Part shown: one piece after another, positions 1 through 10,075 of the stretch
Layout: every line of letters starts with the position of its first letter
Numbering within the stretch: the first letter of the stretch is position 1
Assembly: GCF_021245725.1 (NCBI RefSeq)
Contig: NZ_JAJGSX010000010.1
Coordinates: 124,001 to 188,000 of the forward strand
Direction of reading: 5' to 3'
Source of the DNA: Pseudonocardia sp. TRM90224
Lineage (GTDB): Bacteria > Actinomycetota > Actinomycetes > Mycobacteriales > Pseudonocardiaceae
DNA length: 64,000 bases
Translations under genes and position numbers: made by a program
The notes under the pieces: generated by a model
The model's database searches: none
What the model saw: only the letters and a program-made list of their open reading frames with translations
What the model was told of the DNA's origin: nothing

Positions 1-256
1 ATCGGCGTCGTGCGGTCGGGGTCGTCCATCCGGGCGCCGCTTGGGGAGCGGTGGCGCGCCAAGACCTGCCCTTCTCGACGTGGAGCCAGTGGTGCCGGTG
101 TCACGGGCCGGCAGCAGGGCGGGGAACCCCACGTCCGATCGGGGTCGGGCGTGTTGCCGTGATCGGTCCGTGACTCGAACCTCGGGAAGGTAACGGTGCT
201 CGCCGTGCAGCGGCAAATCCGACTTCGGCGTGTCGCAAATCGCATACGTTGGGTGA

Positions 257-1213
257 CTAGGCCGGTGGGGCGTGCTCACCGTACGTACGTGCGGGTGCAT
301 CCATCGGGCGATGACCTGCGGTGTGTGGGTGAGCCTTGCGCGCCGAACGGGCCAGCGACGTGGCGATCCAATGGACCGTCCGGGGATCGATCGGTAGCGC
401 AAGGTGACCGACGTCACGCAGCTCGAGGTGCTCGACGTCGAGGTCCGGATGGCTCAACCGGGCGTTGCCCTGCGGCAGCACGAGCTGGTCCATCCGGCTC
501 CACACCACGAGGAACCGGGTGGAGCAGCCCGGCGCCGGCCTGCGCAGCAGCTCGACGAGGTCGGAGCCCGGCCGCAGCTGCTGGGCGAGCGGGGTGGGCA
601 TGAGGTACGCCGCGAGCGTGCCTTCGTGCGGCGTGCCGAGCGTGACCAGCGTGTCGACGACGGCGGCGCCGCCCATGCGCTGCACGTAGTAGCGCGCGAT
701 CATGCCGCCGAGCGAGTGCCCCACGATGTGCACCTTGTCGGCGCCGGTCTGCTCACGCAGCCGCTCGACGTGCCCGCGCAGCTGCCGCGCGGCGGCCCGG
801 ACGTCGCCGGTGAACAGGCTGTAGTTCACCGCGTGCACCACGCCGAACCCGCGCCGGTGCAGCGCGCGCCGGAAGACGGTGAACACCGAGCGGTTGTCCA
901 TGATCCCGTGCACGAGCAGGATCGGCGTCCCCGCGGCTGCGATGTCGGTCACCACCAGGCTGCGCCGCACCGGCGGCAACGGGTCGGTGCGGTAGCCGCC
1001 CGATTCGGCGAGCTGCTCGTGCAGCAGCCCCGCCGGGTACACCGCGACGTGCGCGGCGAGCCACGCCCACTCCAGCGCGAGCCCGCGCATCCCGGCCGGG
1101 GTGCCGAACGTCCGCGCTGCGTACGCGCCCGCGTCGAGCACCTGCGCCGCCGTGGCGCTCGCCGTCCCGAGCATGCCGGCGACACGCTCGGCGGCATCGC
1201 GGACCAGCGACAT
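257..1213 (-). CDS. Lipase-like alpha/beta hydrolase
   Basis: A 318-residue alpha/beta hydrolase of the triacylglycerol lipase/esterase type. The nucleophile elbow GHSLGG is visible mid-protein, preceded by an oxyanion-type HGIMDN strand. A late Asp (in WSRMDQLV) and His (in VGHLALP) are plausible members of the catalytic triad. The start is ATG at 1213 ([11 protein letters not shown]); the reading frame upstream of it is low-complexity and overlaps the sucC promoter region, so I excluded it. There is no clear signal peptide, although a hydrophobic stretch (residues about 40-55) could be membrane-associated. It is divergent from sucC, and the 180 bp between them must hold both promoters. The substrate cannot be inferred; an acyl ester or lipid is the family expectation. 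Confidence 0.82.
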   Translation of the reverse strand: MSLVRDAAERVAGMLGTASATAAQVLDAGAYAARTFGTPAGMRGLALEWAWLAAHVAVYPAGLLHEQLAESGGYRTDPLPPVRRSLVVTDIAAAGTPILLVHGIMDNRSVFTVFRRALHRRGFGVVHAVNYSLFTGDVRAAARQLRGHVERLREQTGADKVHIVGHSLGGMIARYYVQRMGGAAVVDTLVTLGTPHEGTLAAYLMPTPLAQQLRPGSDLVELLRRPAPGCSTRFLVVWSRMDQLVLPQGNARLSHPDLDVEHLELRDVGHLALPIDPRTVHWIATSLARSARKAHPHTAGHRPMDAPARTYGEHAPPA

Positions 1214-1392
1214 GGAGAAACGGTAAGCGAGAAACCGCGGTCGCGCCGGGTCTGCGACGACGCTGTCGTGACAGCCGTCACCGGGGCAGGTCAGACGGGG
1301 TTTCACGGGCGTCGCTACTGTCGCTGCGGCAGCGGATCGTGCGGGTCGGCAACCGGCCCGTCGGCACAGCGAAGTGGGGCAGGGAGAACCGA

Positions 1393-2565
1393 GTGGACCT
1401 CTACGAGTACCAGGCGAAGGACCTCTTCGCCGCGCACGGAGTCCCGGTGCTTCCGGGAAAGACTGTCGAGACCCCCGAGGACGCGGCGGCGGCCGCAGCG
1501 GAGCTCGGCACGGCCGTCGTGGTGAAGGCACAGGTCAAGACCGGTGGGCGGGGCAAGGCGGGCGGCGTCAAGCTCGCGAACGACGCCGATGAGGCGCGCG
1601 CGAAGGCGCAGGACATCCTCGGGCTGGACATCAAGGGCCACATCGTGCACCGCGTGCTGGTGACCGAGGCCAGCGACATCGCGGAGGAGTACTACTTCTC
1701 CTTCCTGCTCGACCGCTCGAACCGCACGTTCCTCGCCATGGCCTCCGCCGAGGGCGGCATGGAGATCGAGCAGCTGGCCGTCGAGCGGCCGGAGGCGCTC
1801 GCGAGGGTCCCCGTCGACGCGATCGCCGGTGTCGACCGCGCGAAGGCCGACGAGATCGTCGCCCAGGCGAAGATCCCGGCCGCCGTCGCCGACCAGGCCG
1901 CCGAGGTCATCGTCAAGCTGTGGGAGACCTTCGTCGCCGAGGACGCGACGCTGGTCGAGGTGAACCCGCTGGTCCGCGACCCGCAGGACAAGATCGTTGC
2001 GCTCGACGGCAAGGTCACGCTCGACGAGAACGCCGACTTCCGGCACCCGGACCACGCGGCGCTGATCGACGAGCGCACCGAGAACCCGCTCGAGGCGAAG
2101 GCCAAGGCGAAGGGCCTGAACTACGTCAAGCTCGACGACGGGCAGGTCGGCATCATCGGCAACGGCGCGGGCCTCGTGATGAGCACGCTCGACGTCGTCG
2201 CGTACGCCGGTGAGAAGCACGGCGGCGTGAAGCCCGCCAACTTCCTCGACATCGGCGGCGGCGCGTCGGCGCAGGTCATGGCCGACGGCCTGGACGTCAT
2301 CCTGGGCGACGACGACGTGAAGGCCGTCTTCGTCAACGTGTTCGGCGGCATCACGGCGTGCGACGCGGTGGCCACCGGCATCGTCGAGGCGCTGAAGATC
2401 CTCGGCGACACCGCGACCAAGCCGTTGGTCGTCCGGCTCGACGGCAACAACGTGATCGAGGGGCGACGCATCCTCGACGAGGCGAACCACCCGCTGGTCA
2501 CCCAGGTGGACACGATGGACAACGCGGCCGACAAGGCCGCCGAGCTGGCAGCGGCAGGGGCCTGA
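1393..2565 (+). CDS. sucC: Succinyl-CoA synthetase beta subunit
   Basis: Beta subunit (390 aa) of the ADP/GDP-forming succinyl-CoA ligase of the TCA cycle, which couples succinyl-CoA cleavage to nucleoside triphosphate synthesis. The start is GTG at 1393 ([12 protein letters not shown]), preceded by an AGGGAGAA ribosome-binding site. The N-terminal ATP-grasp domain carries the [16 protein letters not shown] nucleotide-binding segment, and the C-terminal ligase domain carries [12 protein letters not shown] and the FVNVFGGIT loop. Length and motifs match the family throughout. It lies one base upstream of sucD, as in most bacteria, and the two subunits form the enzyme together. No irregularity was seen. 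Confidence 0.98.
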   Translation: MDLYEYQAKDLFAAHGVPVLPGKTVETPEDAAAAAAELGTAVVVKAQVKTGGRGKAGGVKLANDADEARAKAQDILGLDIKGHIVHRVLVTEASDIAEEYYFSFLLDRSNRTFLAMASAEGGMEIEQLAVERPEALARVPVDAIAGVDRAKADEIVAQAKIPAAVADQAAEVIVKLWETFVAEDATLVEVNPLVRDPQDKIVALDGKVTLDENADFRHPDHAALIDERTENPLEAKAKAKGLNYVKLDDGQVGIIGNGAGLVMSTLDVVAYAGEKHGGVKPANFLDIGGGASAQVMADGLDVILGDDDVKAVFVNVFGGITACDAVATGIVEALKILGDTATKPLVVRLDGNNVIEGRRILDEANHPLVTQVDTMDNAADKAAELAAAGA

Positions 2566-2566
2566 A

Positions 2567-3454
2567 ATGTCGATCTTCCTCAACGAGCAGAGCAAGGTCA
2601 TCGTCCAGGGCATCACGGGCGGTGAGGGCACCAAGCACAGCACCAAGATGCTGGCGGCCGGCACGAACATCGTCGGCGGTGTGAACGCGCGCAAGGCCGG
2701 CACGACCGTCACGATCAACGAGAAGGACCTGAAGGTCTTCGGCACGGTCGAGGAGGCCATCAAGGAGACCGGCGCCGACGTCAGCGTCGTGTTCGTCCCG
2801 CCGAAGTTCGCCAAGGACGCCGTGATCGAGGCGATCGACGCGGAGATCCCGCTCGTCGTCGTGATCACCGAGGGCATCCCGGTGCACGACTCGGCCTTCT
2901 TCTGGGCGCACGCCTGCGCGAAGGGCAACAAGACCAGGATCATCGGCCCGAACTGCCCCGGCATCATCTCGCCCGGCAAGTCCAACGCCGGCATCATCCC
3001 GGCCGACATCGCGGGCGCCGGCAAGATCGGGCTCGTCTCGAAGTCGGGCACCCTGACCTACCAGATGATGTACGAGCTGCGCGAGATCGGCTTCTCCACC
3101 GCGATCGGCATCGGCGGCGACCCGGTCATCGGCACCACGCACATCGACGCGCTCGAGGCGTTCGAGGCCGACCCGGAGACCGCGGCCATCGTCATGATCG
3201 GCGAGATCGGCGGCGACGCCGAGGAGCGGGCGGCCGACTTCATCAAGGCCAACGTGACCAAGCCGGTCGTCGGCTACGTCGCGGGCTTCACCGCGCCGGA
3301 GGGCAAGACGATGGGCCACGCCGGCGCGATCGTCTCCGGCTCCGCCGGCACGGCGCAGGCGAAGAAGGAGGCCCTGGAGGCCGCGGGGGTCAAGGTCGGC
3401 AAGACCCCCAGCGAGACAGCGGCGCTGATGCGGGAGATCATCGCAGCGCTCTGA
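2567..3454 (+). CDS. sucD: Succinyl-CoA synthetase alpha subunit
   Basis: Alpha subunit (295 aa), containing the CoA-binding Rossmann domain ([11 protein letters not shown] near residue 15) and the phospho-histidine of the catalytic cycle in [10 protein letters not shown] near residue 247. The ATG lies one base after the sucC stop, so the two are translationally coupled. The GPNCPG motif near residue 125 is the usual family signature. A strong stem-loop follows 20 bp after the stop, suggesting that the sucCD transcript ends there, before the DUF5336 gene. Confidence 0.98.
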   Translation: MSIFLNEQSKVIVQGITGGEGTKHSTKMLAAGTNIVGGVNARKAGTTVTINEKDLKVFGTVEEAIKETGADVSVVFVPPKFAKDAVIEAIDAEIPLVVVITEGIPVHDSAFFWAHACAKGNKTRIIGPNCPGIISPGKSNAGIIPADIAGAGKIGLVSKSGTLTYQMMYELREIGFSTAIGIGGDPVIGTTHIDALEAFEADPETAAIVMIGEIGGDAEERAADFIKANVTKPVVGYVAGFTAPEGKTMGHAGAIVSGSAGTAQAKKEALEAAGVKVGKTPSETAALMREIIAAL

Positions 3455-3473
3455 TCGACAACGAGTTGGTTGC

Positions 3474-3509
3474 AGGAGAGCCACGTCCGACCAGGGGCGT
3501 GGCTTTCCT
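3474..3509 (+). terminator. Stem-loop terminator after sucD
   Basis: Inverted repeat AGGAGAGCCACG / CGTGGCTTTCCT, 12-bp arms with one G-T type mismatch and an 11-12 nt loop, placed 20 bp after the sucD stop. No U-tract follows, which is normal for actinobacterial hairpin terminators. The arms resemble those of family A palindromes found elsewhere in the window (GGAAAGCCAC / GTGGCTTTCC). Confidence 0.75.
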
Positions 3510-3600
3510 GTACCAATGGGGACGGGCAGGCGTAATGCACTAGCGTTCCGACCGCCCCGTACGACGGACTGCGGGAGTCCGCACGGAGGGAGTTCTCGTC

Positions 3601-4659
3601 ATGACGCAGCAACCGCAGGAGCCGGCAGCCGAAGAGAAGAAGCCGGTCGCGCCGCCCGACGCGCAGCTCGCACCGGGCCCGGCCCGGCTGCTTGCACTGC
3701 TCGCCGCCGGCATCGCGATCGTGATCTACCTGCTCGGCTTCTTCGGCGACGGCGGATCGGCGACCACGACGACGCTGCTCCTCGCGGGCGGTCTGCTCGC
3801 GGGCTCCGCGGTGCTGCCCAAGGTCGGCAAGGTGCTGGTGCCGGCCGCGGTGCTGATCACCACCGGCCTGCTCATCCAGCTGCAGTCGGTCGTGGCCGGC
3901 GCGAACTCGGCCACCGAGATCATCACGCTGGTGCTGGCGCTGATCGAGGCGGGTGTCGCGATCGGCGCGCTGCTGATCGACGCCGGCATCGTCACCCCGC
4001 CGGCCCCGCGGCCCGCCCAGCCGGCCGGCTACGGCCAGCAGCCCGGCTACGGCGGCTACCAGCAGGGATACGGCCAGCAGCAGGTGGGCTACCCGCCGCA
4101 GGGCTACGGCGTCTCGGGGACGGGCGGCTACCAGCCGCAGCCCCCTGCCGGTCAGCAGCCCGCCGGACAGCAGAACTACGGCCAGTACGGGCAGCAGCAG
4201 GGCTCCGGCCAGCAGGGTTATGGCCAGCAGGGTTACGGCCAGCAGCAGGCGTACGGCCAGGCCGCCCCGCAGCAGCCGTCGTGGATGCCGCAGGCCCAGC
4301 CGGCTCAGCCCTCCTCGCAGCAGCCGGCCCAGCAGCCCGTCCAGATGCAGCCGACGCAGGCGCAGCCGGTCCCGTCGCCCGAGACGGCCCAGCAGCCGAG
4401 CGTCCAGCAGCCGCCCGCCCAACAGGCGAGCCCCTGGTACAGCGGCACCGGCAACGTCGAGACCCCGGCGAGCCCGAGCCCCGCGGTGGACGTCTCGAAG
4501 CAGGCGGCCGAGGGCGACTCGACCACAGCGTTCGCGGCCACCCCGGAGTCGCCGGCGACCCCGCCCGTCGGCCAGCGCCCGCACCGCGAGCCGGAGCCGG
4601 GCGACGCGGACGACGACACTGCGAAGACCCGCTACTTCGGTCCCGGTGAGCGCGGATAG
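3601..4659 (+). CDS. DUF5336 membrane protein (34 kDa antigen-like)
   Basis: A 352-residue protein with four predicted transmembrane helices in residues 20-135 (beginning [18 protein letters not shown]), followed by a long low-complexity tail rich in Gln, Tyr, Gly and Pro with repeated YGQQ units, then a Pro/Ala/Glu-rich end. This layout matches the DUF5336 family, whose Mycobacterium tuberculosis member is the 34 kDa antigenic protein homologue and is also found downstream of sucD. Its molecular function is unknown. The tail is likely disordered and presumably cytoplasmic or envelope-facing. The start ATG at 3601 follows GGAGGGAG. Confidence 0.9.
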   Translation: MTQQPQEPAAEEKKPVAPPDAQLAPGPARLLALLAAGIAIVIYLLGFFGDGGSATTTTLLLAGGLLAGSAVLPKVGKVLVPAAVLITTGLLIQLQSVVAGANSATEIITLVLALIEAGVAIGALLIDAGIVTPPAPRPAQPAGYGQQPGYGGYQQGYGQQQVGYPPQGYGVSGTGGYQPQPPAGQQPAGQQNYGQYGQQQGSGQQGYGQQGYGQQQAYGQAAPQQPSWMPQAQPAQPSSQQPAQQPVQMQPTQAQPVPSPETAQQPSVQQPPAQQASPWYSGTGNVETPASPSPAVDVSKQAAEGDSTTAFAATPESPATPPVGQRPHREPEPGDADDDTAKTRYFGPGERG

Positions 4660-4729
4660 CTGAGAGATGCCGAGGTCGTCGCGGCGTGCCTGACCGGTCC
4701 ACGGCCGCCACGCTGCGACCCTTGACGCT

Positions 4730-6169
4730 GTGACGCGCACACTCGACGGCACCGCAGACATCCCCGCGGAGCCCGAACAGACCGCGGACACCCACCAGCA
4801 GGTGGTGGGCTTCGACCGGCTCCGCATCCTGCTCGCGGGTGCGATGGGCACGGTGCTGGTGAGCTACGCGCTGCTCGTCCCGGCCGCTGCGCTCGTCGTG
4901 CTGACCGGCGGCGGCGGGACGTCGCTCGACGGCGCCTTCGCCGCCGCGATCCCGTTGTGGCTCGCGGCGCACCACATCCCGCTGGTCCTGCAGGGCCAGC
5001 CGTTGGGACTGTTGCCGCTGCTCCCGACGGTGGCGCTGTTCGCCGTGGTGATGGTGGGCGCGCGGTGGACGGTGCGCAGGCTCGGCGGGCGCTTCCGGAC
5101 GGATGCCGGCCCGGTCGTGGCGTCCGTCGCCGGCGCGCATGCCGCGGTGGCCGTGCTGGGCAGCGCGCTGCTGCCGAGAGCGGCCGAGGTTGCTGCCGCG
5201 CCTTGGGCGGCGATGGTCGGCGGTGGGCTGGTGGCCGGGTGCGCGGCCGGGTGCGGGGTGCTGCGTGGCTGCTCGCTGCCCGCCGACGTCGTGGCGCGGG
5301 TCCCGGGCTGGCTGGCCGTCGGCGTCCGGGCGGCCGCTGTTGCCGTCGTCGGGCTCCTCACGATCGGTGCGGCGATGGTCGCGGTGGCGCTGGCGACGCA
5401 GGCCCAGGCCGTCGCGCACGCGTACAGCGTGCTGGCACCGACGTTCGGGGCGGGCGTCGGCGTGACGCTGCTCGCGGTCGCGTACCTGCCCAACGCGGCG
5501 ATCGGCGGCGCCGGTTGGGCGCTCGGGCCGGGAGTTGCGGTCGGCACGGCGACCGCGTCGCCGTTCGCGGCGTTCCCCGGCGCACCGTCCTCGTTCCCGG
5601 TGCTGGCGGCCGTCCCGACGATCACTCCGCCGGCGTGGGCGCTGGCCGTGCTCCTGCTGCCGATCGGGACGGGTGTGCTCGCCGGGCTGACCTGCCGGCG
5701 CAGGTTGCCGGTGTCGCAGCGGCTGCCGGCCGCGTTCGCGGCGATCGTGGCCACGACGCTGTTCATGGCGCTGCTGTCGGTGCTCGCCGGTGGCCGGCTC
5801 GCGGCGGGGGCGTTCGACCCGGTCCGGGTGCCGGCGGAGTTCGTGGTCCCCTCGGTGCTGCTGCTCGTCGGGGTGCCGACGCTGCTGGTGGCCGCGGTCC
5901 AGCGGCGTGTGGAGCCGGAAGAGCCTGCATGGGAAGGCGAGCCGACGCCCGTCGAGCCCGATCGGGGATCGGAGCGGGACGAGGGTCAGGAGACCCCGCG
6001 GACCGTTGCGGAGCTGGTCGCGTTGCGCGCCCGCGAGGCGGCCTCGCACGAGATCGACGAAGCGACGGCGGACGACTTCGTCGAAGTGGAGCCGGACGAG
6101 AGCCCTGAAGACGACACCGAAGACGGCGCCGGGGACGAGAACCCCGAGGAAGCCGACCGCACCCCCTGA
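4730..6169 (+). CDS. DUF6350 polytopic membrane protein
   Basis: A 479-residue integral membrane protein with about ten hydrophobic segments between residues 30 and 400 and a strongly acidic C-terminal tail (Glu/Asp-rich from about residue 400). It corresponds to the DUF6350 family found between the DUF5336 gene and purN in Mycobacterium and relatives. The function is not established. The GTG start at 4730 ([10 protein letters not shown]) is chosen because no better start lies downstream before the first helix. The gene is codirectional with purN, 80 bp away. Confidence 0.85.
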   Translation: MTRTLDGTADIPAEPEQTADTHQQVVGFDRLRILLAGAMGTVLVSYALLVPAAALVVLTGGGGTSLDGAFAAAIPLWLAAHHIPLVLQGQPLGLLPLLPTVALFAVVMVGARWTVRRLGGRFRTDAGPVVASVAGAHAAVAVLGSALLPRAAEVAAAPWAAMVGGGLVAGCAAGCGVLRGCSLPADVVARVPGWLAVGVRAAAVAVVGLLTIGAAMVAVALATQAQAVAHAYSVLAPTFGAGVGVTLLAVAYLPNAAIGGAGWALGPGVAVGTATASPFAAFPGAPSSFPVLAAVPTITPPAWALAVLLLPIGTGVLAGLTCRRRLPVSQRLPAAFAAIVATTLFMALLSVLAGGRLAAGAFDPVRVPAEFVVPSVLLLVGVPTLLVAAVQRRVEPEEPAWEGEPTPVEPDRGSERDEGQETPRTVAELVALRAREAASHEIDEATADDFVEVEPDESPEDDTEDGAGDENPEEADRTP

Positions 6170-6249
6170 CCGTCGACACCCCGTCGAGGGGTGTGACCTG
6201 CGCCGCGGCCTACCCTTGTGCTTCCCCCGCCAGCCGTCGAGGAGCTCGT

Positions 6250-6897
6250 TTGACCGTGCCGCCCGCCCAGCCGTACCGAGTGGAGATCGCCGCCCCGGCG
6301 CGGGTGGTGGTGCTCGTCTCCGGATCGGGCACCCTGCTGCAGGCCTTGATCGACGCCGCCGGGGCGCCCGGATACCCGGCGCAGGTCGTGGCCGTCGGCG
6401 CCGACCGGACGGGCATCGAGGGCCTCGCGCGCGCCGAACGGGTGGGTATCCCGACGTTCGCGCTGAAGGTCGCCGACCACGCCGACCGCGCGGCGTGGGA
6501 CGGCGCGCTGGCGAAGGCGGTCGCCGAGCATCGGCCCGACCTGGTGGTGAGCGCGGGCTTCATGAAGATCCTGGGGCCCGGCTTCCGGGCCGGCATCGGC
6601 TGCCCGATGATCAACACGCATCCGGCGTTGCTGCCGTCGTTCCCCGGCATCCGCGGCGCTGCCGATGCGCTCGACTACGGCGTGAAGCTCACCGGGGCCA
6701 CCGTGCACCTCGTCGACGACGGTGTGGACACCGGCCCCGTGCTCGCGCAGGGCGCGGTGCCGGTGCTGCCCGAGGACACCGCCGGTGAGCTGCACGAACG
6801 CATCAAGATCGAGGAGCGGCGGTTGCTCGTGGGCATCGTCGCAGCGCTGGCCGAGCATGGGGCCACCGTGAACGGACGAAAGGTGACCATCCCGTGA
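6250..6897 (+). CDS. purN: Phosphoribosylglycinamide formyltransferase
   Basis: GAR transformylase (215 aa) of de novo purine synthesis, which transfers a formyl group from 10-formyl-THF to GAR. The signatures are the N-terminal [12 protein letters not shown] segment, the catalytic Asn-His region in [13 protein letters not shown], and the late [15 protein letters not shown] with the catalytic Asp. I chose TTG at 6250 as the start ([13 protein letters not shown]) because GGAG sits 5-6 bp upstream and the resulting length is typical. An in-frame upstream start at 6193 gives an unlikely N-terminus. The stop overlaps the purH start (GTGA), so the two purine genes form an operon. Its formyl donor could be supplied by FolD, encoded at 27.0 kb. 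Confidence 0.96.
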   Translation: MTVPPAQPYRVEIAAPARVVVLVSGSGTLLQALIDAAGAPGYPAQVVAVGADRTGIEGLARAERVGIPTFALKVADHADRAAWDGALAKAVAEHRPDLVVSAGFMKILGPGFRAGIGCPMINTHPALLPSFPGIRGAADALDYGVKLTGATVHLVDDGVDTGPVLAQGAVPVLPEDTAGELHERIKIEERRLLVGIVAALAEHGATVNGRKVTIP

Positions 6898-8465
6898 GCA
6901 GCGAGCCCATGAGCAGCGAGCGCAGGCCGGTCAAGCGGGCCCTGATCAGCGTCTACGACAAGGCGGGCCTGGAAGCCCTGGCCACGGGCCTGCACGGGCT
7001 CGGCGTCGAGATCGTGTCGACCGGCTCGACGGCGCAGCGCATCGCCGACTCCGGCGTGCCGGTGACCCGCGTCGAGGAGCTGACCGGGTTCCCCGAGTGC
7101 CTCGACGGGCGGGTGAAGACGCTGCACCCGCGGGTGCACGCCGGCCTGCTCGCCGACACCACCCGGCCGGAGCACCTCGCCCAGCTCGCCGAGATGGGCA
7201 TCGCGCCGTTCGAGCTGCTGGTCTCGAACCTCTACCCGTTCACCGAGACGGTCGCCTCCGGCGCCACGCCCGCCGAGTGCGTCGAGCAGATCGACATCGG
7301 TGGACCGGCGATGGTCCGCTCGTCGGCGAAGAACCACGAGAGCGTTGCCGTCGTGGTCGAGCCTTCGCGCTACGACTGGGTGATCGAGCAGGTCAAGAAC
7401 GGCGGGTTCGAGCTGGCCGACCGGCGCGTGCTCGCCGCGGAGGCGTTCCGGCACACCGCGACGTACGACGTCGCCGTCGCGTCGTGGATGGGCAGCGTGC
7501 TCGCACCGGATCCCACCACCCCGTACCCCTCGTGGGTCGGCGGCACCTGGCAGCGCCGTGACGTGCTGCGTTACGGCGAGAACCCGCACCAGTCGGCGGC
7601 GCTCTACGCCTCGGGGGCGGGCGGTCTCGCCGACGCCGAGCAGCTGCACGGCAAGGCGATGTCGTACAACAACTACGTCGACTCCGACGCCGCCTGGCGG
7701 GCCGCGCACGACCACGACGGCGCGTGCGTCGCGATCATCAAGCACGCCAACCCGTGCGGGATCGCGCTGGGCGCCGACATCGCGGAGGCGCACCGCAAGG
7801 CGCACGCCACCGACCCGACGAGCGCGTTCGGTGGGGTGATCGCGGCGAACGCCGAGGTCAGCGTGGAGATGGCGGAGCAGGTCGCGGAGATCTTCACCGA
7901 GGTCGTGCTCGCGCCCTCGTACGCCGACGGGGCGCTCGAGGTGCTCACGCAGAAGAAGAACGTGCGGGTGCTGCGGTTGCCGTCGCCCACTTCGCGGGGC
8001 GGGGTGGAGCAGCGCCCGATCTCCGGCGGGCTGCTGCTGCAGCAACGCGACGCGATCGACGCCGAAGGCGACGACCCCAGCGCCTGGACGCTCGCCACCG
8101 GCGACCCGGTGCCCGACGACGTGCTCGCCGACCTCGCCTTCGCGTGGCGGGCCTGCCGCGCGGTGAAGTCGAACGCGATCCTGCTCGCGTCCGGACTCGC
8201 GGCGGTCGGGGTCGGCATGGGGCAGGTCAACCGGGTCGACGCGGCCCGGCTCGCGGTCGCGCGGGCGGGCGACCGGGCCCGCGGCTCCGTCGCGGCGTCC
8301 GACGCCTACTTCCCGTTTCCCGACGGGCTGGAACTGCTCCTCGACGCCGGCGTGCGGGCCGTCGTTCAGCCGGGCGGGTCGATCCGCGACGAGCTGAGCG
8401 TCGAGGTCGCTGCGGCGGCCGGGGTCGCGATGTACTTCACGGGGACGCGGCACTTCGCCCACTGA
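6894..8465 (+). CDS. purH: AICAR transformylase/IMP cyclohydrolase
   Basis: Bifunctional enzyme of 523 aa for the last two steps of IMP synthesis. The N-terminal cyclohydrolase (MGS-like) domain starts [19 protein letters not shown] and carries the STGSTAQRI phosphate-binding loop. The C-terminal transformylase domain carries the KHANPCG motif near residue 283 with the catalytic Lys-His pair. The GTG start overlaps purN by four bases; an ATG 15 bp downstream is an alternative. It shares 10-formyl-THF with PurN. Downstream lie a family A palindrome and then the erm-like gene, so the purine transcript probably ends near 8.6 kb. Confidence 0.97.
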   Translation: MSSEPMSSERRPVKRALISVYDKAGLEALATGLHGLGVEIVSTGSTAQRIADSGVPVTRVEELTGFPECLDGRVKTLHPRVHAGLLADTTRPEHLAQLAEMGIAPFELLVSNLYPFTETVASGATPAECVEQIDIGGPAMVRSSAKNHESVAVVVEPSRYDWVIEQVKNGGFELADRRVLAAEAFRHTATYDVAVASWMGSVLAPDPTTPYPSWVGGTWQRRDVLRYGENPHQSAALYASGAGGLADAEQLHGKAMSYNNYVDSDAAWRAAHDHDGACVAIIKHANPCGIALGADIAEAHRKAHATDPTSAFGGVIAANAEVSVEMAEQVAEIFTEVVLAPSYADGALEVLTQKKNVRVLRLPSPTSRGGVEQRPISGGLLLQQRDAIDAEGDDPSAWTLATGDPVPDDVLADLAFAWRACRAVKSNAILLASGLAAVGVGMGQVNRVDAARLAVARAGDRARGSVAASDAYFPFPDGLELLLDAGVRAVVQPGGSIRDELSVEVAAAAGVAMYFTGTRHFAH

Positions 8466-8556
8466 GCCCGGTACCCCGGCTCCGCCGGTACCCCGGCTCC
8501 TTCCGCACGCTGCGGCCACGGCGGGCCGGTAGCCGCTTCGTGGAGGTCGGCGTCGG

Positions 8557-8615
8557 GAGGGCAGCAAAGCCACTTTCCGGCCCTCACAGGGCAGGAAAGT
8601 GGCTTTCCTGCCCTC
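8557..8615. repeat. Family A nested palindrome, copy 1
   Basis: Two adjacent half-units, each itself a near-palindrome (GGGCAGnAAAG, centre CCA or TGG, CTTTCCnGCCC), and each nearly the reverse complement of the other. The left half is the imperfect one (AGCAAAG, CCGGCCC). It lies 91 bp after purH and 212 bp before the erm-like gene. Its imperfections match the copy at 30127 read on the opposite strand. Confidence 0.85.
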
Positions 8616-8826
8616 GCGTGCGGAACGCACACGGTGGGGCCTGGGCGCTTCCGCCGGAAACCGGTTGTGCCGTGGGTTAGCGTCCTCGTCGTGGGAGCTA
8701 CGTGGATGAGGTTGCGCCGTCCGTAGGACGCCGCGCCTGTGAACCACCCCGCCCGCTAGTCGGGCCGTCCGGTGTGCGCGCCGTCCGATCGCCAACCTCC
8801 GATCGACGTGAAGCGCAGGTCCTCCC
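8616..8826 (+). promoter_or_regulatory. Leader region of the erm-like gene
   Basis: About 210 bp between the family A palindrome and the methyltransferase start. No convincing -35/-10 pair stands out. A short open frame beginning ATG at 8706 runs into the methyltransferase gene in another frame. Inducible erm genes often carry leader-peptide attenuators, but no clear alternating stem-loops were recognised, so no mechanism is claimed. Confidence 0.25.
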
Positions 8827-9564
8827 ATGTCCCGACCATCCGTCGGCGGCCGGCACGAGCTCGGCCAGAACTTCCTCACCGACCGCAAGGTCCTCGCCCG
8901 GATCGCCGGGCTGATCCCGCCGGGCCCGGTCGTCGAGCTGGGCGCCGGTGACGGCGCGCTGACCACCCGGCTCGCCGCGCGTCCCGAGCCGGTGATCGCC
9001 GTGGAGCTCGATCCGCGCCGGGTCGACGCGCTGCACCGGAGGCTCGGCCGCAAGGTCCGCGTCGTCCAATGCGACATGCTGCGGTTCCGGCACGACGAGC
9101 CGCACCACGTGGTCTCGAACGTCCCGTTCGGCATCACCACACCGGTGCTGCGGCACCTCCTCGGGCAGCGGTCGTGGCGCACGGCAGTGCTGCTGCTGCA
9201 GTGGGAGGTCGCGCGCAAGCGTGCAGCCGTCGGCGGCACGACGCTGCTCACCGCGATGTGGTGGCCGTGGTACGAGTTCTCGTTGGCCGGGCGGGTGCCG
9301 TCGGCCGCGTTCCGGCCACGCCCCGCCGTCGACGGCGGGCTGCTCGTGCTGCACCGGCGGGAGCGTGAGCTGGTGCCGCACGCCGAACGTGCGGCCTACC
9401 AGCGGCTCGTCACCACCGCGTTCCGCGGCGACCGGCTGCTGCCGGCCCTGCGCGGCCTGCCCGGTGTCCGGCGCTGGGCGACGCGGGAAGGCGTCGACGT
9501 GGACACCCGGCCCGGCCGGCTGACGCCGGACCAGTGGGCGTCGCTGCACCGCGCTGCGAGTTGA
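8827..9564 (+). CDS. Erm-family 23S rRNA adenine-N6 methyltransferase
   Basis: A 245-residue SAM-dependent methyltransferase of the RsmA/Erm superfamily. It opens with RHELGQNFLTD (Erm motif X), has the SAM loop VVELGAGDGALT (motif I), acidic VAVELD-type motif II (IAVELDPRR), and the catalytic motif IV as NVPFG. The segment TTLLTAMWWPWYEFSLAGRV followed by the RPRPAVDGGLL stretch is characteristic of actinomycete Erm proteins rather than the housekeeping 16S dimethylase. Family knowledge predicts methylation of A2058 in 23S rRNA, giving macrolide-lincosamide-streptogramin B tolerance. The gene stands alone, converging on the rhaM-like gene. Mono- versus dimethylation and actual activity cannot be told from sequence. 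Confidence 0.85.
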   Translation: MSRPSVGGRHELGQNFLTDRKVLARIAGLIPPGPVVELGAGDGALTTRLAARPEPVIAVELDPRRVDALHRRLGRKVRVVQCDMLRFRHDEPHHVVSNVPFGITTPVLRHLLGQRSWRTAVLLLQWEVARKRAAVGGTTLLTAMWWPWYEFSLAGRVPSAAFRPRPAVDGGLLVLHRRERELVPHAERAAYQRLVTTAFRGDRLLPALRGLPGVRRWATREGVDVDTRPGRLTPDQWASLHRAAS

Positions 9565-9565
9565 A

Positions 9566-9628
9566 CGTCGACAACGACGTTCTGGCTGTTGTTAGCGCTA
9601 ACAAGCCGCCAGAACGTCGTTTTCGACG
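9566..9628. terminator. Long bidirectional hairpin between erm-like and rhaM-like genes
   Basis: Outer 21-bp arms begin CGTCGACAACGACG on the left and match on the right with one mismatch. They enclose an inner perfect 16-bp palindrome TTGTTAGCGCTAACAA (9589-9604), separated by 2-3 nt bulges. It lies 1 bp after one stop codon and 1 bp before the other in a convergent pair, as expected for a two-way terminator. The inner palindrome resembles LacI-family sugar operators. Confidence 0.8.
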
Positions 9629-9629
9629 C

Positions 9630-9959
9630 TCAGTCCGTGTGGAAGACCTCTTCCGTCGGGGCCCACCATTCGCCCTCGGCCGCGGTTTCCACGGGCTGCT
9701 GGCACGGGTCGGTCAGCGCCCACCACTCGCGGGTGCGCGGGTCGGTGGCCATCGCGGCCAGGTCGGCGTCGAGGTCGGTGCCGACGTACTCGTAGTAGCT
9801 GAACAGGATCCCGTCGCGCAGGAAGATCGTGTAGTTGCGGATGTTGCTGCGCGCGATCTGCGCCAACACGTCGGGCCACACGTCCGCGTGCAGCCGGCGG
9901 TAGGTGGCTTCGTGCTCGGGGCGCAGGCGGATCACCGAGCCGACACGTCGAGGTCCCAT
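9630..9959 (-). CDS. rhaM: L-rhamnose mutarotase
   Basis: A 109-residue protein of the RhaM family, which interconverts alpha and beta anomers of L-rhamnose to feed its catabolism. The family pattern is clear: VIRLRPEHEATYRRLHADVWP carries the Tyr and His that act in anomer interconversion, and TDPRTREWWALTDPCQ carries the conserved Trp pair. I start at ATG 9959 (MGPRRVGSV); GTG codons at 9962 and 9965 are alternatives. No other rhamnose genes lie within the window, so it is either an orphan or serves a pathway elsewhere. The stop sits inside the flank of the long hairpin shared with the erm-like gene. Confidence 0.88.
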   Translation of the reverse strand: MGPRRVGSVIRLRPEHEATYRRLHADVWPDVLAQIARSNIRNYTIFLRDGILFSYYEYVGTDLDADLAAMATDPRTREWWALTDPCQQPVETAAEGEWWAPTEEVFHTD

Positions 9960-10021
9960 CACCACCCCATGGTGCAGGGTCGCCCGCCGAGGGTTGAACG
10001 GAGCCCGGCCACGGGCTAAGC

Positions 10022-10037
10022 TCGAACAAGCGTTCGA
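10022..10037. promoter_or_regulatory. LexA (SOS) box upstream of imuA'
   Basis: TCGAAC-AAGC-GTTCGA, a perfect 6-4-6 dyad matching the actinobacterial LexA consensus, 38 bp before the imuA' ATG. It predicts LexA repression and DNA-damage induction of imuA'-imuB. Confidence 0.93.
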
Positions 10038-10075
10038 ACGCCGTCTTCCCCCGGCGTGAGTCGGAGGAAGATGTC

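Noticed and set aside
1-256. Possible start of a leftward gene (ATG at 29 reading MDDPDRTTP) with a structured leader such as a c-di-AMP riboswitch
   Set aside because: Only nine codons are inside the window and no riboswitch core could be matched, so neither the gene nor the RNA element is claimed.
196-603. 135-codon rightward frame at the left end
   Set aside because: Antisense to the 3' part of the hydrolase gene, Arg/Ala/Gly-rich, no domain.
8706-8914. Leader peptide controlling the erm-like gene
   Set aside because: The frame overlaps the methyltransferase start and no macrolide-type stalling motif or alternating stem-loops could be recognised.
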